Positions 52,615 to 64,000 of a stretch of DNA of 64,000 bases are shown one piece after another. Numbering within the stretch: the stretch's first letter is position 1; the number at the start of each line of letters is the position of its first letter. The translations under genes and the position numbers were made by a program. Origin of the DNA: Methylobacterium sp. WSM2598 (GTDB lineage Bacteria; Pseudomonadota; Alphaproteobacteria; Rhizobiales; Beijerinckiaceae); NCBI RefSeq assembly GCF_000379105.1, contig NZ_KB900609.1, forward strand, positions 2,990,274-3,054,273, read 5' to 3'. The notes below the pieces were generated by a model. The model saw only the letters and a program-made list of their open reading frames with translations. It ran no database searches and was not told where the DNA came from.

Positions 52615-53312
52615 GGCGTCGCCCTCGCGGCGGCGAGCCCCGCACCGATGAGCAGGCCGCCGCCGACCCGGTGGAACAGGCGCACCCGCGCGGGGGCGGC
52701 GAAGAGCCCGCGCGCCCGCGCCGCCAGCAGGGCGTAGCCGAGCGCGTTGAGGAAGGCGAGGACGACGAAGATCGTCTCGAAGGCCGCCATCTGGGTCAAG
52801 AGGTCCCCTCGCGGATCGAGGAACTGGGGCAGGAAGGCGATGAAGAAGGTCAAGCTCTTCGGGTTGAGCGCGGTCACCAGCCAGGCATGGGCCGCCATCT
52901 TGGCGGGCGGCACCGCCGCCCGCCCCGGCGACACCGCCGCCCGCCCCGGCGACACCGCCGCCCGCCCCGGCGACACCGCCGCCCGCACCGGCGGCACCGC
53001 CGCCCGCCCCGGCGGCGCGTCGAGGCGCCCGCCGGCCCGCCACAGCCGCACCCCGAGCCAGATCAGGTAGGCGGCCCCGAGCCACTTCAGCGCCGTGAAC
53101 AGGGTCGCGGAGGCGGCCAGCAGGGCGCCGAGGCCCAGCATCGACAGGGTCATGGCGGTGAGGTCGCCGAGGGCGACCCCGGTCGCGGCCGGCAGGGCCA
53201 CCCGCATCCCCCCGCCGAGCGCGTAGGAGACGACGAGCAGGATGGTCGGGCCGGGAATCGCCAGCAGGATCGCAGAGGCCGCCGCGAAGCCCGCCAGGGT
53301 GTCGAGCGTCAT
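52611..53312 (-). CDS. LysE-family amino acid exporter inside the liv operon
   Basis: A 233-residue exporter of the LysE/RhtB superfamily. About six transmembrane helices are visible; MTLDTLAGFAAASAILLAIPGPT with the GPT motif is the family start, and ALNPKSLTFFIAFLPQF is a family mark. Between the third and fourth helices a loop of about 40 residues is made of repeated SPGRAAV units. The start overlaps the livG stop and the stop overlaps the livF start (both ATGA), so it is tightly built into the operon. It may release excess branched-chain amino acids, but the substrate is unproven. Confidence 0.88.
   Translation of the reverse strand: MTLDTLAGFAAASAILLAIPGPTILLVVSYALGGGMRVALPAATGVALGDLTAMTLSMLGLGALLAASATLFTALKWLGAAYLIWLGVRLWRAGGRLDAPPGRAAVPPVRAAVSPGRAAVSPGRAAVSPGRAAVPPAKMAAHAWLVTALNPKSLTFFIAFLPQFLDPRGDLLTQMAAFETIFVVLAFLNALGYALLAARARGLFAAPARVRLFHRVGGGLLIGAGLAAARATP
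52911..53015. repeat. Five 21-bp tandem units inside the LysE-family gene
   Basis: Unit CACCGCCGCCCGCCCCGGCGA is repeated five times, the last two with small changes, encoding SPGRAAV/PPVRAAV loop units. Changes in copy number would alter the loop without breaking the frame. Confidence 0.9.
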
Positions 53313-54166
53313 ACGCCCACCTCCGCCTCGACCGCCTCGACCTCCTCGTCCTCGACGCCCAGATAGGCGGCGATGACGCTCTGGTCGCTCTGCACCTCGG
53401 CCGGGGTGCCGTCCGCGATCTTGGTGCCGTAATCGAGCACCACGACGTGGTCGGAGATCTCCATCACCACCGACATGTCGTGCTCGATCAGGAGCACCGA
53501 GGTGTCGTACTCGTCCCGGATCGCCCGCAGGAGGCCGTTGAGCTCGAGCGACTCGCGCGGGTTGAGCCCGGCGGCGGGCTCGTCGAGGCAGAGCAGGACC
53601 GGGTCCGTGCACATCGCCCGGGCGATCTCCAGCCGGCGCTGGTCGCCGTAGGGGAGGTCGCCCGCCGGGTCGTCCGCCCGGTGCAGGAGGTTGATGCGGG
53701 TCAGCCACTCCACCGCCCGCGCCACCGCCGCCGCCTGGGCCGCGCGGTAGACCGGCAGCCCGAGCAGGCCCGCGATCGAGAAGCCCGAGGCCCGCATCAG
53801 CCGGTTGTGCTGGGCGACGAGCAGGTTCTCCAGCACCGTCATGCCGGTGAACAGGCGGATGTTCTGGAAGGTGCGGGCGACCCGCGCCCGGCGGTTGACC
53901 GCGTAGCCGGGCAGGCGCTCCAGCAGGTCCTTCGACCCGTCCCGGTGGCGCAGGGTGATCATGCCCTCGGTCGGCTTGTAGAAGCCGGTGATGCAGTTGA
54001 ACACGGTGGTCTTGCCGGCGCCGTTCGGGCCGATCAGGCCGGTGATGTCGCCGCGCCCGACCACGAAGGAGAGGTCGTTGACGGCGACGAGGCCGCCGAA
54101 GCGCATGGTCAGGTGCTCGACCGTGAGCACCGGGTCGGCGAGGCGGGGGGAGGCGAGGGCGGACAT
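53309..54166 (-). CDS. livG: Branched-chain amino acid ABC transporter ATPase LivG
   Basis: A 285-residue ABC ATPase. VLTVEHLTMRFGGLVAVNDLSF opens the domain; Walker A is GPNGAGKTTVFN; FYKPTEGMI and ARVARTFQNIRLFTGMTVLENLLVAQHN are LivG-type; the signature region is LPYGDQRRLEIARAM; Walker B is LLCLDEPAAGLNP; VLLIEHDMSVVMEISDHVV follows. The C-terminus is acidic (VEDEEVEAVEAEVGV). It partners with LivF, and its start codon and the livM stop overlap. Confidence 0.95.
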   Translation of the reverse strand: MSALASPRLADPVLTVEHLTMRFGGLVAVNDLSFVVGRGDITGLIGPNGAGKTTVFNCITGFYKPTEGMITLRHRDGSKDLLERLPGYAVNRRARVARTFQNIRLFTGMTVLENLLVAQHNRLMRASGFSIAGLLGLPVYRAAQAAAVARAVEWLTRINLLHRADDPAGDLPYGDQRRLEIARAMCTDPVLLCLDEPAAGLNPRESLELNGLLRAIRDEYDTSVLLIEHDMSVVMEISDHVVVLDYGTKIADGTPAEVQSDQSVIAAYLGVEDEEVEAVEAEVGV

Positions 54167-55593
54167 CAGCCGTGCCCCTCCTTCACGAGGGAGCCCGCGA
54201 TGGCCTTTCGCTCCTTCAGGACCACGGAGGGCGCCCGCTCCGAGATCAGGCCGCGCGGCCGCCAGATCATCATCAGCACCATGGCGAGGCCGAACAGCAG
54301 CAGGCGGTACTCGCTCGGGTCGAAGCCCTCGCCGAACACGGCCTTGAGGAAGCCGAGGTTGCGCAGCAATTCGGGCCCCGCCACCATCGCCACGGCCGCG
54401 ATGGCCACGCCGATCTGCGAGCCCATCCCGCCCAGCACCACGATGGCGAGGATGATGGCGCTCTCCAGGAAGTTGAAGCTCTCGGGGCTCACGAAGCCCT
54501 GCCGCACCGCGAAGAACGAGCCCGCGAAGCCGCCGAACATCGCCCCGAGCGCGAAGGCGGTGAGCTTGGTGTTGGTGGTGTTGATGCCCAGCGAGCGGCA
54601 GGCGATCTCGTCCTCCCGCAGGGCCTCCCAGGCCCGGCCGAGGGGCAGGCGGCGCATGCGCAGCGTCACCCCGTTGGTGAGGAGCGCGAGCGCCAGGATC
54701 AGGTAGTAGAGGAACACCACCCGGTGCATCGGGCTGAAGGCGATCCCGAGCGTCGCGGCGAAGCCGTCCTCGTCCGCCGAGAAGGGCAGGCCGAAGAACG
54801 TGACCCGCGGGATCGACGAGATGCCGGCGGCGCCGCCCGAAAAGTCCGTCCAGTTGATCAGGACGAGGCGGATAATTTCCCCGAAGGCGAGGGTCACGAT
54901 GGCGAGGTAGTCGCCGCGCAGCCGCAGCACCGGGAAGCCGAGCAGCATGCCCCAGCAGGCGGCGAGCAGGCCGGCCAGCGGCAGGCAGATCCAGAAGGAG
55001 AGGCCGAAGGTCGTCGAGAGCAGGGCGTAGGTGTAGGCGCCCACCGCGTAGAAGGCGACGTAGCCGAGGTCGAGCAGCCCCGCGAGCCCCACCACGATGT
55101 TGAGCCCCCAGCCCAGCATCACGTAGGTGAGCACCAGGATGGCGAGGTCGATCCAGTAGCGCGATTCGTTGAGCCCGCCGGTGCCGAGCACCGCCAGGAG
55201 CGGCAGCGCCAGGGCGACGCCCAGGAAGGCCGGCAGGGCGAGGCCCCTGATCCTCTGGGCGGCGTTCGGGGCCGCGCCGACCGCCTCGGTCGCCTGCCGG
55301 GGCGAGGGCGTGAGCGCCCGGCGGGCCTCGCGGTTGGCGAGCACGACCCGCTGGGCGATGCGCCCGACGAAGACGAGGCCGCACAGGAGCGCCACCAGGC
55401 CCCAGCGGGGCGTCAGGTAGAGGCCGCCGGTCTCGCCGCCGAGCGCGGTGCGGTAGCTGACCACCGGCACGCAGAGGCCGAGGGTCACGAGGGCGAACAG
55501 GGCCGCGTCCTTGACGATGCCGGCCACGTCGAGGCCGGGGCGGGCGGCGCCGGAGCCGGCCGCCAGGGCGGGAGCGGGGGCGGGGGCGCTCAT
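54166..55593 (-). CDS. livM: Branched-chain amino acid ABC transporter permease LivM
   Basis: A 475-residue permease, longer than typical LivM because of an N-terminal part with extra hydrophobic segments (residues about 1-105). The core has [90 protein letters not shown] and [19 protein letters not shown], with a C-terminal RPRGLISE stretch. Forms the membrane channel with LivH. The stop shares bases with the livG start. Confidence 0.95.
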   Translation of the reverse strand: MSAPAPAPALAAGSGAARPGLDVAGIVKDAALFALVTLGLCVPVVSYRTALGGETGGLYLTPRWGLVALLCGLVFVGRIAQRVVLANREARRALTPSPRQATEAVGAAPNAAQRIRGLALPAFLGVALALPLLAVLGTGGLNESRYWIDLAILVLTYVMLGWGLNIVVGLAGLLDLGYVAFYAVGAYTYALLSTTFGLSFWICLPLAGLLAACWGMLLGFPVLRLRGDYLAIVTLAFGEIIRLVLINWTDFSGGAAGISSIPRVTFFGLPFSADEDGFAATLGIAFSPMHRVVFLYYLILALALLTNGVTLRMRRLPLGRAWEALREDEIACRSLGINTTNTKLTAFALGAMFGGFAGSFFAVRQGFVSPESFNFLESAIILAIVVLGGMGSQIGVAIAAVAMVAGPELLRNLGFLKAVFGEGFDPSEYRLLLFGLAMVLMMIWRPRGLISERAPSVVLKERKAIAGSLVKEGHG

Positions 55594-56513
55594 CAGACCT
55601 TCTCGACCTCGGGCCGGCCGAGGATGCCGGAGGGCATGAAGATGAGCACGATGGCGAGGATCGAGAAAGCCGCCACGTCCTTGTACTCGATGGAGAAGTA
55701 GGCCGACCAGAAGGTCTCGATGAGCCCGATGATCAGCCCGCCCAGAACCGCCCCCGGCAGGCTGCCGATGCCGCCGAGCACCGCGGCCGTGAAGGCCTTC
55801 ACGCCGGGCACGAACCCGTCCGAGAAGGACAGGACCCCGTAATAGAGCAGGTACATGGTCCCGGCGACCGCCGCGAGCGCCGCCCCGAGCACGAAGGTGA
55901 GCGAGATGGTGCGGTCGACGTCGATGCCGAGGAGCGAGGCCATCTTGCGGTCCTGCTCGCAGGCGCGCTGGGCGCGCCCGAGGGACGTGTGCTGCACGAG
56001 GTACCAGAAGCCGGCGAGCAGGATCGCGGTCACCGCCATGATCAGGATCTGCTTGTAGGAGAGGGCGACCGCGTAGCCGTTCTCGCCCGTCCACAGCACG
56101 ATCACGTCGCGCAGCATCGGGGGGGTCGGCTTGTTGCGCGCACCCTGCACCACCTGCACGAAGTTCGACAGGAAGATCGAGACGCCGATGGCCGAGATCA
56201 GGGGGGCGAGGCGGAAGGAACCGCGCAGGGGCCGGTAGGCGATCCGCTCGATCGCCCAGCCCCACAGGGCGGTGAGCGCCATCGCGACGATCATCACCAG
56301 GATGAGGGCCACCACCACCGACCCGATGCCGAGCACCGTGGTCAGGAGCAGGAAGGCGATCAGCGCGATGAAGGCCGAGAGCATGAATACGTCGCCGTGC
56401 GCGAAGTTGATCATGCCGATGATGCCGAAGACCATCGTGTAGCCGATGGCGATGAGGCCGTAGATGGACCCCAGCGTCAGCCCGTTGATGAGCTGCTGCG
56501 CGAACACCTCCAT
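55593..56513 (-). CDS. livH: Branched-chain amino acid ABC transporter permease LivH
   Basis: A 306-residue permease, first gene of the liv operon. [45 protein letters not shown] is the classic LivH start. [53 protein letters not shown] and [22 protein letters not shown] are conserved. About eight transmembrane helices are visible. It begins close to the divergent coxG region with no obvious strong promoter seen. Confidence 0.95.
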   Translation of the reverse strand: MEVFAQQLINGLTLGSIYGLIAIGYTMVFGIIGMINFAHGDVFMLSAFIALIAFLLLTTVLGIGSVVVALILVMIVAMALTALWGWAIERIAYRPLRGSFRLAPLISAIGVSIFLSNFVQVVQGARNKPTPPMLRDVIVLWTGENGYAVALSYKQILIMAVTAILLAGFWYLVQHTSLGRAQRACEQDRKMASLLGIDVDRTISLTFVLGAALAAVAGTMYLLYYGVLSFSDGFVPGVKAFTAAVLGGIGSLPGAVLGGLIIGLIETFWSAYFSIEYKDVAAFSILAIVLIFMPSGILGRPEVEKV

Positions 56514-56689
56514 GCGGATGCGATCTCCAACCCGGACCCGCGGACCTTGCGCGTCGCGGCCCTGCCTTCCGAGAGCCCGCCCCCGATGTCCGGGTGACGG
56601 GCGGTCCTTGGCAAAATCCTTAGCAAGCGCCGCACCACTCCACAATCGGGCGGAGGCGGGCGCGGGATCGGGAGCCGTCGGGGCACCGG

Positions 56690-56754
56690 CTCGCGGCGCC
56701 GGCTTGCGGTGCTGGCTTGCGGCGCCGGCTCGCGGCGCTGGCTTGCGGTGCTGG
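56690..56754. repeat. 13-bp tandem repeat upstream of coxG
   Basis: Five units of CTTGCGGCGCTGG with C/T changes, in the region between divergent livH and coxG. The unit length is not a multiple of three, and it is about 60 bp from the coxG start, so it could affect promoter spacing. Confidence 0.85.
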
Positions 56755-56814
56755 CTTGGGCGCGGGGGCTTCGCTATCGTCGGGCGAGAACGGAACCCCG
56801 GGGGAACGCGCGCG

Positions 56815-57279
56815 ATGGCGATGACGATGAGCGGCGAGGTGGTGCTGCCCGCCGACCAGCGGACGGTGTGGGAGAAGCTCAACGACCCCGAGGTCCTGCG
56901 GCGCTGCATCCCGGGCTGCGAGAGCCTCGAGAAGGTTGGGGAGAACGAGCTGCAGGCCTCCGCCAAGGTCGCGGTCGGCCCCGTCAAGGCGACCTTCAAG
57001 GGCCGGGTGACGCTCTCGGACATCGACGCGCCGAACGGATACCGCATCTCCGGCGAGGGCCAGGGCGGGGTGGCGGGCTTCGCCAAGGGCGGCGCCTCGG
57101 TGCGCCTCGAAACCGTCGAGGGCGGCCAGACCAAGATGACCTACGACGTCGATGCCAGCGTGGGCGGCAAGATCGCCCAGCTCGGCGGCCGCCTGATCAA
57201 CGGCGTGGCCAAGAAATACGCGGATGGCTTCTTCGAGACCTTCGCCAAGGAGGTGCAGGGCGGGCAGGCCTCCGGCTGA
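56815..57279 (+). CDS. coxG: CO dehydrogenase subunit G-like SRPBCC protein CoxG
   Basis: A 154-residue SRPBCC-fold protein, starting MAMTMSGEVVLPADQRTVWEKLNDPEVLRRCIPGCESL. That opening and VAGFAKGGASVRLE, MTYDVDASVGGKIAQLGGRLI and KKYADGFFETFAKEV are standard CoxG marks. CoxG is a membrane-recruiting partner of CO dehydrogenase in Afipia (Oligotropha). Here it lies 2.7 kb before coxSLM, with DUF707 and glf genes inserted between. The end of the usual CoxG (a C-terminal membrane anchor) is not present, so it is the short form. Confidence 0.9.
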   Translation: MAMTMSGEVVLPADQRTVWEKLNDPEVLRRCIPGCESLEKVGENELQASAKVAVGPVKATFKGRVTLSDIDAPNGYRISGEGQGGVAGFAKGGASVRLETVEGGQTKMTYDVDASVGGKIAQLGGRLINGVAKKYADGFFETFAKEVQGGQASG

Positions 57280-57555
57280 GGCGAGGCGGTCCCGAACGCG
57301 GGGGCGGCCGGCGGGCGGGCCGGAACGAGGCCCGCCGCGGGGCCGGGCGCGCCCCGGGACCGCGGCAACGCGCGAGGGCGGCGGCGCGGCGCGCCCGGGC
57401 CGCTCCCCCTTGAAATTCGCCGGCGACACCGGCGGGCCCGGTTTGAGGCGAGGCGCCGCAGGGTGGTCCGATTGCCGAAACCTGCGCCGTCAGCCTATTT
57501 CTGACGCAGAGTTAGCGGGCGTCGATCCGGGCATCGCTGCCGATCCGAGAGGGCC

Positions 57556-58437
57556 ATGCCGAGAAATCTGGTGATCGTGAGGGCCGGGGATCGCTCGGCT
57601 CATCCGGAATGGCTGCGCGACCCCCATCGCAACTGGGATCTGGCGATCAGCTATTACGGTGCCGATCCCGAGCAGCTCGGACACGAATTCGTCTTCAAAC
57701 ACGTCATGCCGGTATCGAAGTTCACGGCGGTCGCCGCATTACTTTCAGAATACAGGGACACGGTCTATTCATACGAACGCATCGTCTTGGCAGACGACGA
57801 CATTCAGACCGATACCGCCACACTCAACCGCTTCTTCGAGATTACGGAGGAGTACGGGCTCGAACTCAGCCAACCGGCGCTGCATGAGGACAGCTTCTTC
57901 AGCCACGCCGTCACCTTGCGCAACCCGCTCTTCAAACTCAGATTCTCGAACTTCGTCGAGATCATGTTGCCGTGCTTCGCGAGAGATTTCCTCCGCACGG
58001 TGGAAGGGTCATTCGGAGAGAACCGCAGCGGCTGGGGACTCGATTTTCTCTGGCCGCGGCTGGTCTCCGCGCGGGACAGGATCGCGATCGTGGACGAGAC
58101 GCCGGTCCTCCACGACCGGCCGGTCGGCGGTCCGATGCACGGCTACTTCGCCGCGCAGGGCATCGACCCGCTGGCGGACCTGAACGGCGTCCTCGCGAAA
58201 TACGCCTTCCGGCAGGGGCCGGCCGTCGCCACGGGGGGCATCGGCACCGACGGCGCCGAGTACGGGCTGGACGGGCCGTCGCGCGACGCCTTCATCGCGC
58301 GCCTGCTGGCGGGATACGCGCAGGTCCGGCCGAGGCAGGAGGTGAGCTTCGACCAGCTGGTCCGGGACAGCCTGCGACCCGCGCCGGAGCCGGGCCGAGG
58401 GGCGGGCGCGGCCGCGCCCGGCGGCTCCCCGGCGTAG
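57556..58437 (+). CDS. DUF707 domain protein
   Basis: A 293-residue protein starting MPRNLVIVRAGDRSAHPEWL, with the DUF707 pattern NWDLAISYYGADPE, YERIVLADDDIQTD and PALHEDSFFSHAVTLRNP. The DDD stretch resembles the metal-binding acidic site of glycosyltransferases, and DUF707 genes commonly stand in polysaccharide loci. It is followed by glf. Base composition is less GC-rich than around it (57700-58000), suggesting acquisition. Function is not established. Confidence 0.85.
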   Translation: MPRNLVIVRAGDRSAHPEWLRDPHRNWDLAISYYGADPEQLGHEFVFKHVMPVSKFTAVAALLSEYRDTVYSYERIVLADDDIQTDTATLNRFFEITEEYGLELSQPALHEDSFFSHAVTLRNPLFKLRFSNFVEIMLPCFARDFLRTVEGSFGENRSGWGLDFLWPRLVSARDRIAIVDETPVLHDRPVGGPMHGYFAAQGIDPLADLNGVLAKYAFRQGPAVATGGIGTDGAEYGLDGPSRDAFIARLLAGYAQVRPRQEVSFDQLVRDSLRPAPEPGRGAGAAAPGGSPA

Positions 58438-58612
58438 CGGGGGCGGACGGATCCGCCGACGCGGCGCGGCCCGGGCCTCCCCGGGCGGCGCGATGCCGGC
58501 TCGCCGCCGGCCTCGCGGCAGGAACGAGAACCGGGCGCGGCCCTCGTTCCGCGCGACCGCCCGCCGGCCCGGCCGGGCGATCGGACAGGGGCGGATCGAC
58601 CGGAGCATGGTC

Positions 58613-59722
58613 ATGGTGGATTGGTTGATCGTCGGAGCCGGCTTCGTCGGGGCGGTGGCGGCGGAGCACCTCGCGCGCGTGCACGGCCAGACGGTCCTCG
58701 TGATCGACCGCAGGGATCACGTCGCCGGAAACCCGCACGATGCCCGCAACGAGGACGGGATCCTGCACCACCGCTACGGGCCGCACATCTTCCACACCAA
58801 CGCGCCGCGGATCGCGGATTACCTCTCGGGCTTCACGGAGTGGCGGGATTACGAGCACCGCGCGGTCGCGCTGATCGAGAACCGGCTCGTCCCCATCCCG
58901 TTCAACTTCACCTCGCTCGACATCGTGTTTCCGGCCGGCAAGGCGGCCCGGATCAAACAGAGGATGATCGAGCGGTACGGTTTCGGAGCCAACACGACGA
59001 TCCTCGCGCTCAGATCCGAGCAGGACGGGCTGCTGAGGGAATGCGCGGACTACGTGTATGAGCACGTCTTCCTCGGCTACACCAGCAAGCAATGGGGGTT
59101 GCGGCCGGACGAGATCGACGCGTCGGTCACCAATAGGGTGCCGGTCCGGGTGTCGTACGACGATCGCTACTTCCAGGACAGTTTCCAGAAGATGCCCCGC
59201 GCCGGGTACACCAGGATGTTCGAGCGCATGCTCGCGTCGCGCCTGATCGAGGTCAGCCTGGCAACCGAGTGGCGGGACGTCAGAGATCGCGTTCGTTACA
59301 AGAATGTTCTCTTCACGGGCGCGATCGACGAATTCTTCGATTATCGCCTCGGCGTCCTACCCTACCGGAGTCTCGAATTCGAGGTGCAGGTCTACGATCA
59401 GCCGCTGCACCAGCCGGTCGCGCAGGTCAACTACCCGAACGGCGAGCGCTTCACGCGCATCACGGAGATGAAGCACCTGACCGGGGAGAGCGGCCCGAGA
59501 ACGATGGTGGCGATCGAGTACCCGATCCCGCATCGCCCCGGCGAGACGGTTCCGTACTACCCGATCCCGCGGGCCGACAACGAGGCGCTGCACAGGGAGT
59601 ACGTGCTGCTGAACCGCGCCAAGACCGTTCACTTTGCCGGGCGGCTGGCGGATTACAGGTATTACAACATGGACCAGGCGGTCGGGCGGGCGATCTCCCT
59701 GGTGAGCAAGCTGCGCGGATGA
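58613..59722 (+). CDS. glf: UDP-galactopyranose mutase Glf
   Basis: A 369-residue flavoenzyme converting UDP-galactopyranose to UDP-galactofuranose. The start [20 protein letters not shown] (FAD Rossmann motif) is preferred over an ATG two codons earlier because GGAG is properly spaced. [55 protein letters not shown] and the C-terminal [18 protein letters not shown] are conserved. It suggests a galactofuranose-containing surface polysaccharide, with the neighbouring DUF707 gene as possible partner. Confidence 0.93.
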   Translation: MVDWLIVGAGFVGAVAAEHLARVHGQTVLVIDRRDHVAGNPHDARNEDGILHHRYGPHIFHTNAPRIADYLSGFTEWRDYEHRAVALIENRLVPIPFNFTSLDIVFPAGKAARIKQRMIERYGFGANTTILALRSEQDGLLRECADYVYEHVFLGYTSKQWGLRPDEIDASVTNRVPVRVSYDDRYFQDSFQKMPRAGYTRMFERMLASRLIEVSLATEWRDVRDRVRYKNVLFTGAIDEFFDYRLGVLPYRSLEFEVQVYDQPLHQPVAQVNYPNGERFTRITEMKHLTGESGPRTMVAIEYPIPHRPGETVPYYPIPRADNEALHREYVLLNRAKTVHFAGRLADYRYYNMDQAVGRAISLVSKLRG

Positions 59723-59837
59723 CGCCGCGGACGCGGGCGTCGCGGCCGCGCGCCGATCCGCCCCCCGCCGGCACAAACCGCGCCATTTGGCACCCGAGAG
59801 TCCCCCAAAGCCCGCCTTGACCGCCCGCCGCGGCCGG

Positions 59838-59866
59838 TTGACACTCGTTTTCGAACGATTCCGAAA
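59838..59866 (+). promoter_or_regulatory. Possible coxS promoter region
   Basis: TTGACA at 59838-59843 lies 107 bp before the coxS start, with a weak -10 hexamer 17 bases downstream. GTTTTCG...CGAAAC around it is an imperfect dyad and a possible operator. Confidence 0.35.
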
Positions 59867-59949
59867 CAAGAGGGTGGCCGGCCCGGGCGCCCGGCGCGAA
59901 GGATCCGCCGCAAGGGTCCGGCGGGCAGGCCGACGAGGAGGAAAGCACC

Positions 59950-60450
<501 letters not shown>

Positions 60451-60526
60451 CGCGCGGGGTTCACCGGCCCGCCAGAGGCCCGGGGACCCGCGAGGAACGC
60501 CATCGACGAGGGACGGGAGAGGGAAC

Positions 60527-62896
<2,370 letters not shown>

Positions 62897-62912
62897 ACCG
62901 GGAGCCCGCCCC

Positions 62913-63716
62913 ATGTACGCCTTCGAGTATCACCGCCCCGCGAGCCTCAAGGAGGCGGTCTCCCTGCTGACCCGGCAGGAGGACGCCAAGCTCGTGGCCG
63001 GCGGCCACACCCTGATCCCGACGATGAAGCAGCGGCTCGCCGCGCCCGGCCACCTGATCGATCTCGGGGCCATCCCCGACCTCGCCGGGATCGAGCGCAC
63101 GCCCCGCGCGGTCACGATCGGCGCCATGACGACCCACGGCGCCGTCGCGGACTCGCCCGAGCTGCGGGAGGCGATCCCCGCGCTGGCCGAACTCGCCGGC
63201 CTGATCGGCGACCCGGCGGTGCGCCACCGCGGCACGATCGGCGGCTCGATCGCCAACAACGATCCCTCGGCCGACTACCCGGCCGCCTGCCTAGCGCTCG
63301 GCGCCACGATCATCACCAACACGCGGCGCATCCCGGCCGAGGAGTATTTCCGCGGGCTGTTCGAGACCGCCCTGCAGGAGGGGGAGATCGTCACCGCAAT
63401 CTCCTTCCCGATCCCCCACAAGGCGGCCTACGAGAAGTTCCGCAACCCGGCCTCCCGCTACGCCCTGGTCGGCGTCTTCGTGGCCAAGCGCCCGAGCGAC
63501 ATCCGCGTCGCCGTCACCGGGGCGGGCGCGAACGGGGTCTTCCGCTGGCGGGAGGCCGAGGAGGCCCTGGCCAAGCGCTTCTCGGCCAAGTCCCTCGACG
63601 GGCTCAAGGCCTCGGCGGACGACCTGATCGGCGACCTCCACGCGGATGCCGCGTACCGGGCGCACCTGATCGGCGTCATGGCGCGCCGGGCCGTGCAGGC
63701 CGCGACGGGCCGGTGA
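62913..63716 (+). CDS. coxM: CO dehydrogenase-type FAD subunit CoxM
   Basis: A 267-residue flavoprotein of the molybdenum hydroxylase. [19 protein letters not shown] is the usual start. [17 protein letters not shown] (FAD), [13 protein letters not shown], the signature [30 protein letters not shown] and [19 protein letters not shown] are conserved. Length is slightly short of the usual ~280-290. Starts 16 bp after coxL. It accepts electrons from CoxS and passes them to the respiratory chain. It is followed by a degenerate toxin gene. Confidence 0.93.
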   Translation: MYAFEYHRPASLKEAVSLLTRQEDAKLVAGGHTLIPTMKQRLAAPGHLIDLGAIPDLAGIERTPRAVTIGAMTTHGAVADSPELREAIPALAELAGLIGDPAVRHRGTIGGSIANNDPSADYPAACLALGATIITNTRRIPAEEYFRGLFETALQEGEIVTAISFPIPHKAAYEKFRNPASRYALVGVFVAKRPSDIRVAVTGAGANGVFRWREAEEALAKRFSAKSLDGLKASADDLIGDLHADAAYRAHLIGVMARRAVQAATGR

Positions 63717-63770
63717 GGGCGCGCGCCCCGCGGGGCGCGGCCGCGTGAGCCCTGTCCGGCAGGACCGCGC

Positions 63771-63935
63771 ATGGGCGGCGGATCGATCGGTTCGGGGGTG
63801 AGTCGCGCCGGCACGCGGTCGGTCTCGGCCTCCGGCACCTGGCGCACCGCGTTCGACATGGGTGAGGGCGAGATCTACAACCTCGACCTGGAGGATGACC
63901 ATCGATGGCCGAGCCGCCGATCCGGATCGGGATGA
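63771..63935 (+). pseudogene. Degenerate HigB (RelE-like) toxin
   Basis: A 54-residue frame whose residues about 17-49 (SVSASGTWRTAFDMGEGEIYNLD, split here) match the C-terminal part of RelE-fold HigB toxins, usually SVSVSGNWRITFRFEDGDAYDVD...DYH. The first half of the family (about 55 residues) is missing and the last residues differ. It stands directly before a higA-type antitoxin, as toxin before antitoxin is normal for HigBA. An N-terminal truncation left a likely inactive toxin. Confidence 0.6.
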
Positions 63936-64000
63936 AACCCGCGCATCCCGGCGAGTTCATCCGCGCGGAGGTGATCGAGCCGCTCGACCTCTCGGTCGGC
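63905..64000 (+). CDS. HigA-type antitoxin, cut by the right window edge
   Basis: The frame begins MAEPPIRIGMKPAHPGEFIRAEV and continues past the window. The HPGEFIRAEVIEPLDLSV opening is the hallmark of HigA-family XRE antitoxins. A second start nine codons later (ATGA overlap with the toxin frame stop) is possible. It would repress its own operon and neutralise a HigB toxin, but the adjacent toxin is only a fragment. The DNA-binding domain is beyond the window. Confidence 0.7.
   Translation, partial: MAEPPIRIGMKPAHPGEFIRAEVIEPLDLSVG

Overview
The window is high-GC DNA with dense gene packing, many 1-4 bp start/stop overlaps and AGGAG-type ribosome binding sites. Gene content and order point to an alphaproteobacterium of the Methylobacterium group (Rhizobiales). 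The evidence is the ppiD-trpE-trpG-trpD-trpC-moaC-moeA block, the secG-pyrG pair, accB-accC-aat, a liv operon carrying a DUF6867 protein, several CsbD-like proteins and an EcfG-like sigma factor. The genus is inferred from family knowledge and was not tested by any search.

Left part (1-11.9 kb). Four small stress-type genes (three CsbD-like, one PhnA-like membrane protein) lie downstream of a three-PAS/LuxR regulator. A zinc locus follows: zur is divergent from a 50-residue membrane ORF and znuC-znuB, and a Zur-type palindrome overlaps the promoter. No znuA is present. Next come a 1261-residue double glycosyltransferase, an EcfG-like sigma factor and a small secreted cysteine-rich protein.

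Middle part (11.9-36.7 kb). The minus strand carries tryptophan synthesis (trpE,G,D,C), molybdenum cofactor genes (moaC, moeA) and the chaperone ppiD. A C-terminally truncated HigB toxin gene sits between trpE and trpG. The plus strand carries tpiA, secG and pyrG, then a YjfL/YgiB/YgiC-type trio, holC, an S10 carboxypeptidase, a lipoprotein, an OpgC-like acyltransferase and an SGNH hydrolase. bioB is divergent from a LysR regulator. A lower-GC patch near 33.4-34.9 kb holds a shortened LuxR-type regulator. A PA0069-like radical SAM gene has an alphaproteobacterial LexA box upstream.

Right part (36.7-64 kb). Here are moaB, a YpfJ-type metallopeptidase, a family 4-like uracil-DNA glycosylase, etfQO, a dicarboxylate/amino-acid symporter paired with an amino-acid binding protein, aat-accC-accB, a DsbA-like protein, an aminotransferase, rpe and infA. 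The complete branched-chain amino-acid ABC operon livH-M-G-lysE-F-DUF6867-K follows. A coxG gene and a form II coxS-coxL-coxM set are separated by a DUF707 gene and glf. The right edge cuts a HigA antitoxin preceded by a degenerate HigB.

Repeats are the most unusual layer. A two-hairpin palindromic element occurs three times, each time starting inside the TGA stop codon of a gene, and its second stem shows compensatory changes between copies. A second palindromic family also supplies a TAG stop codon. Short tandem repeats (13, 15, 18, 20 and 21 bp) occur between and inside genes.
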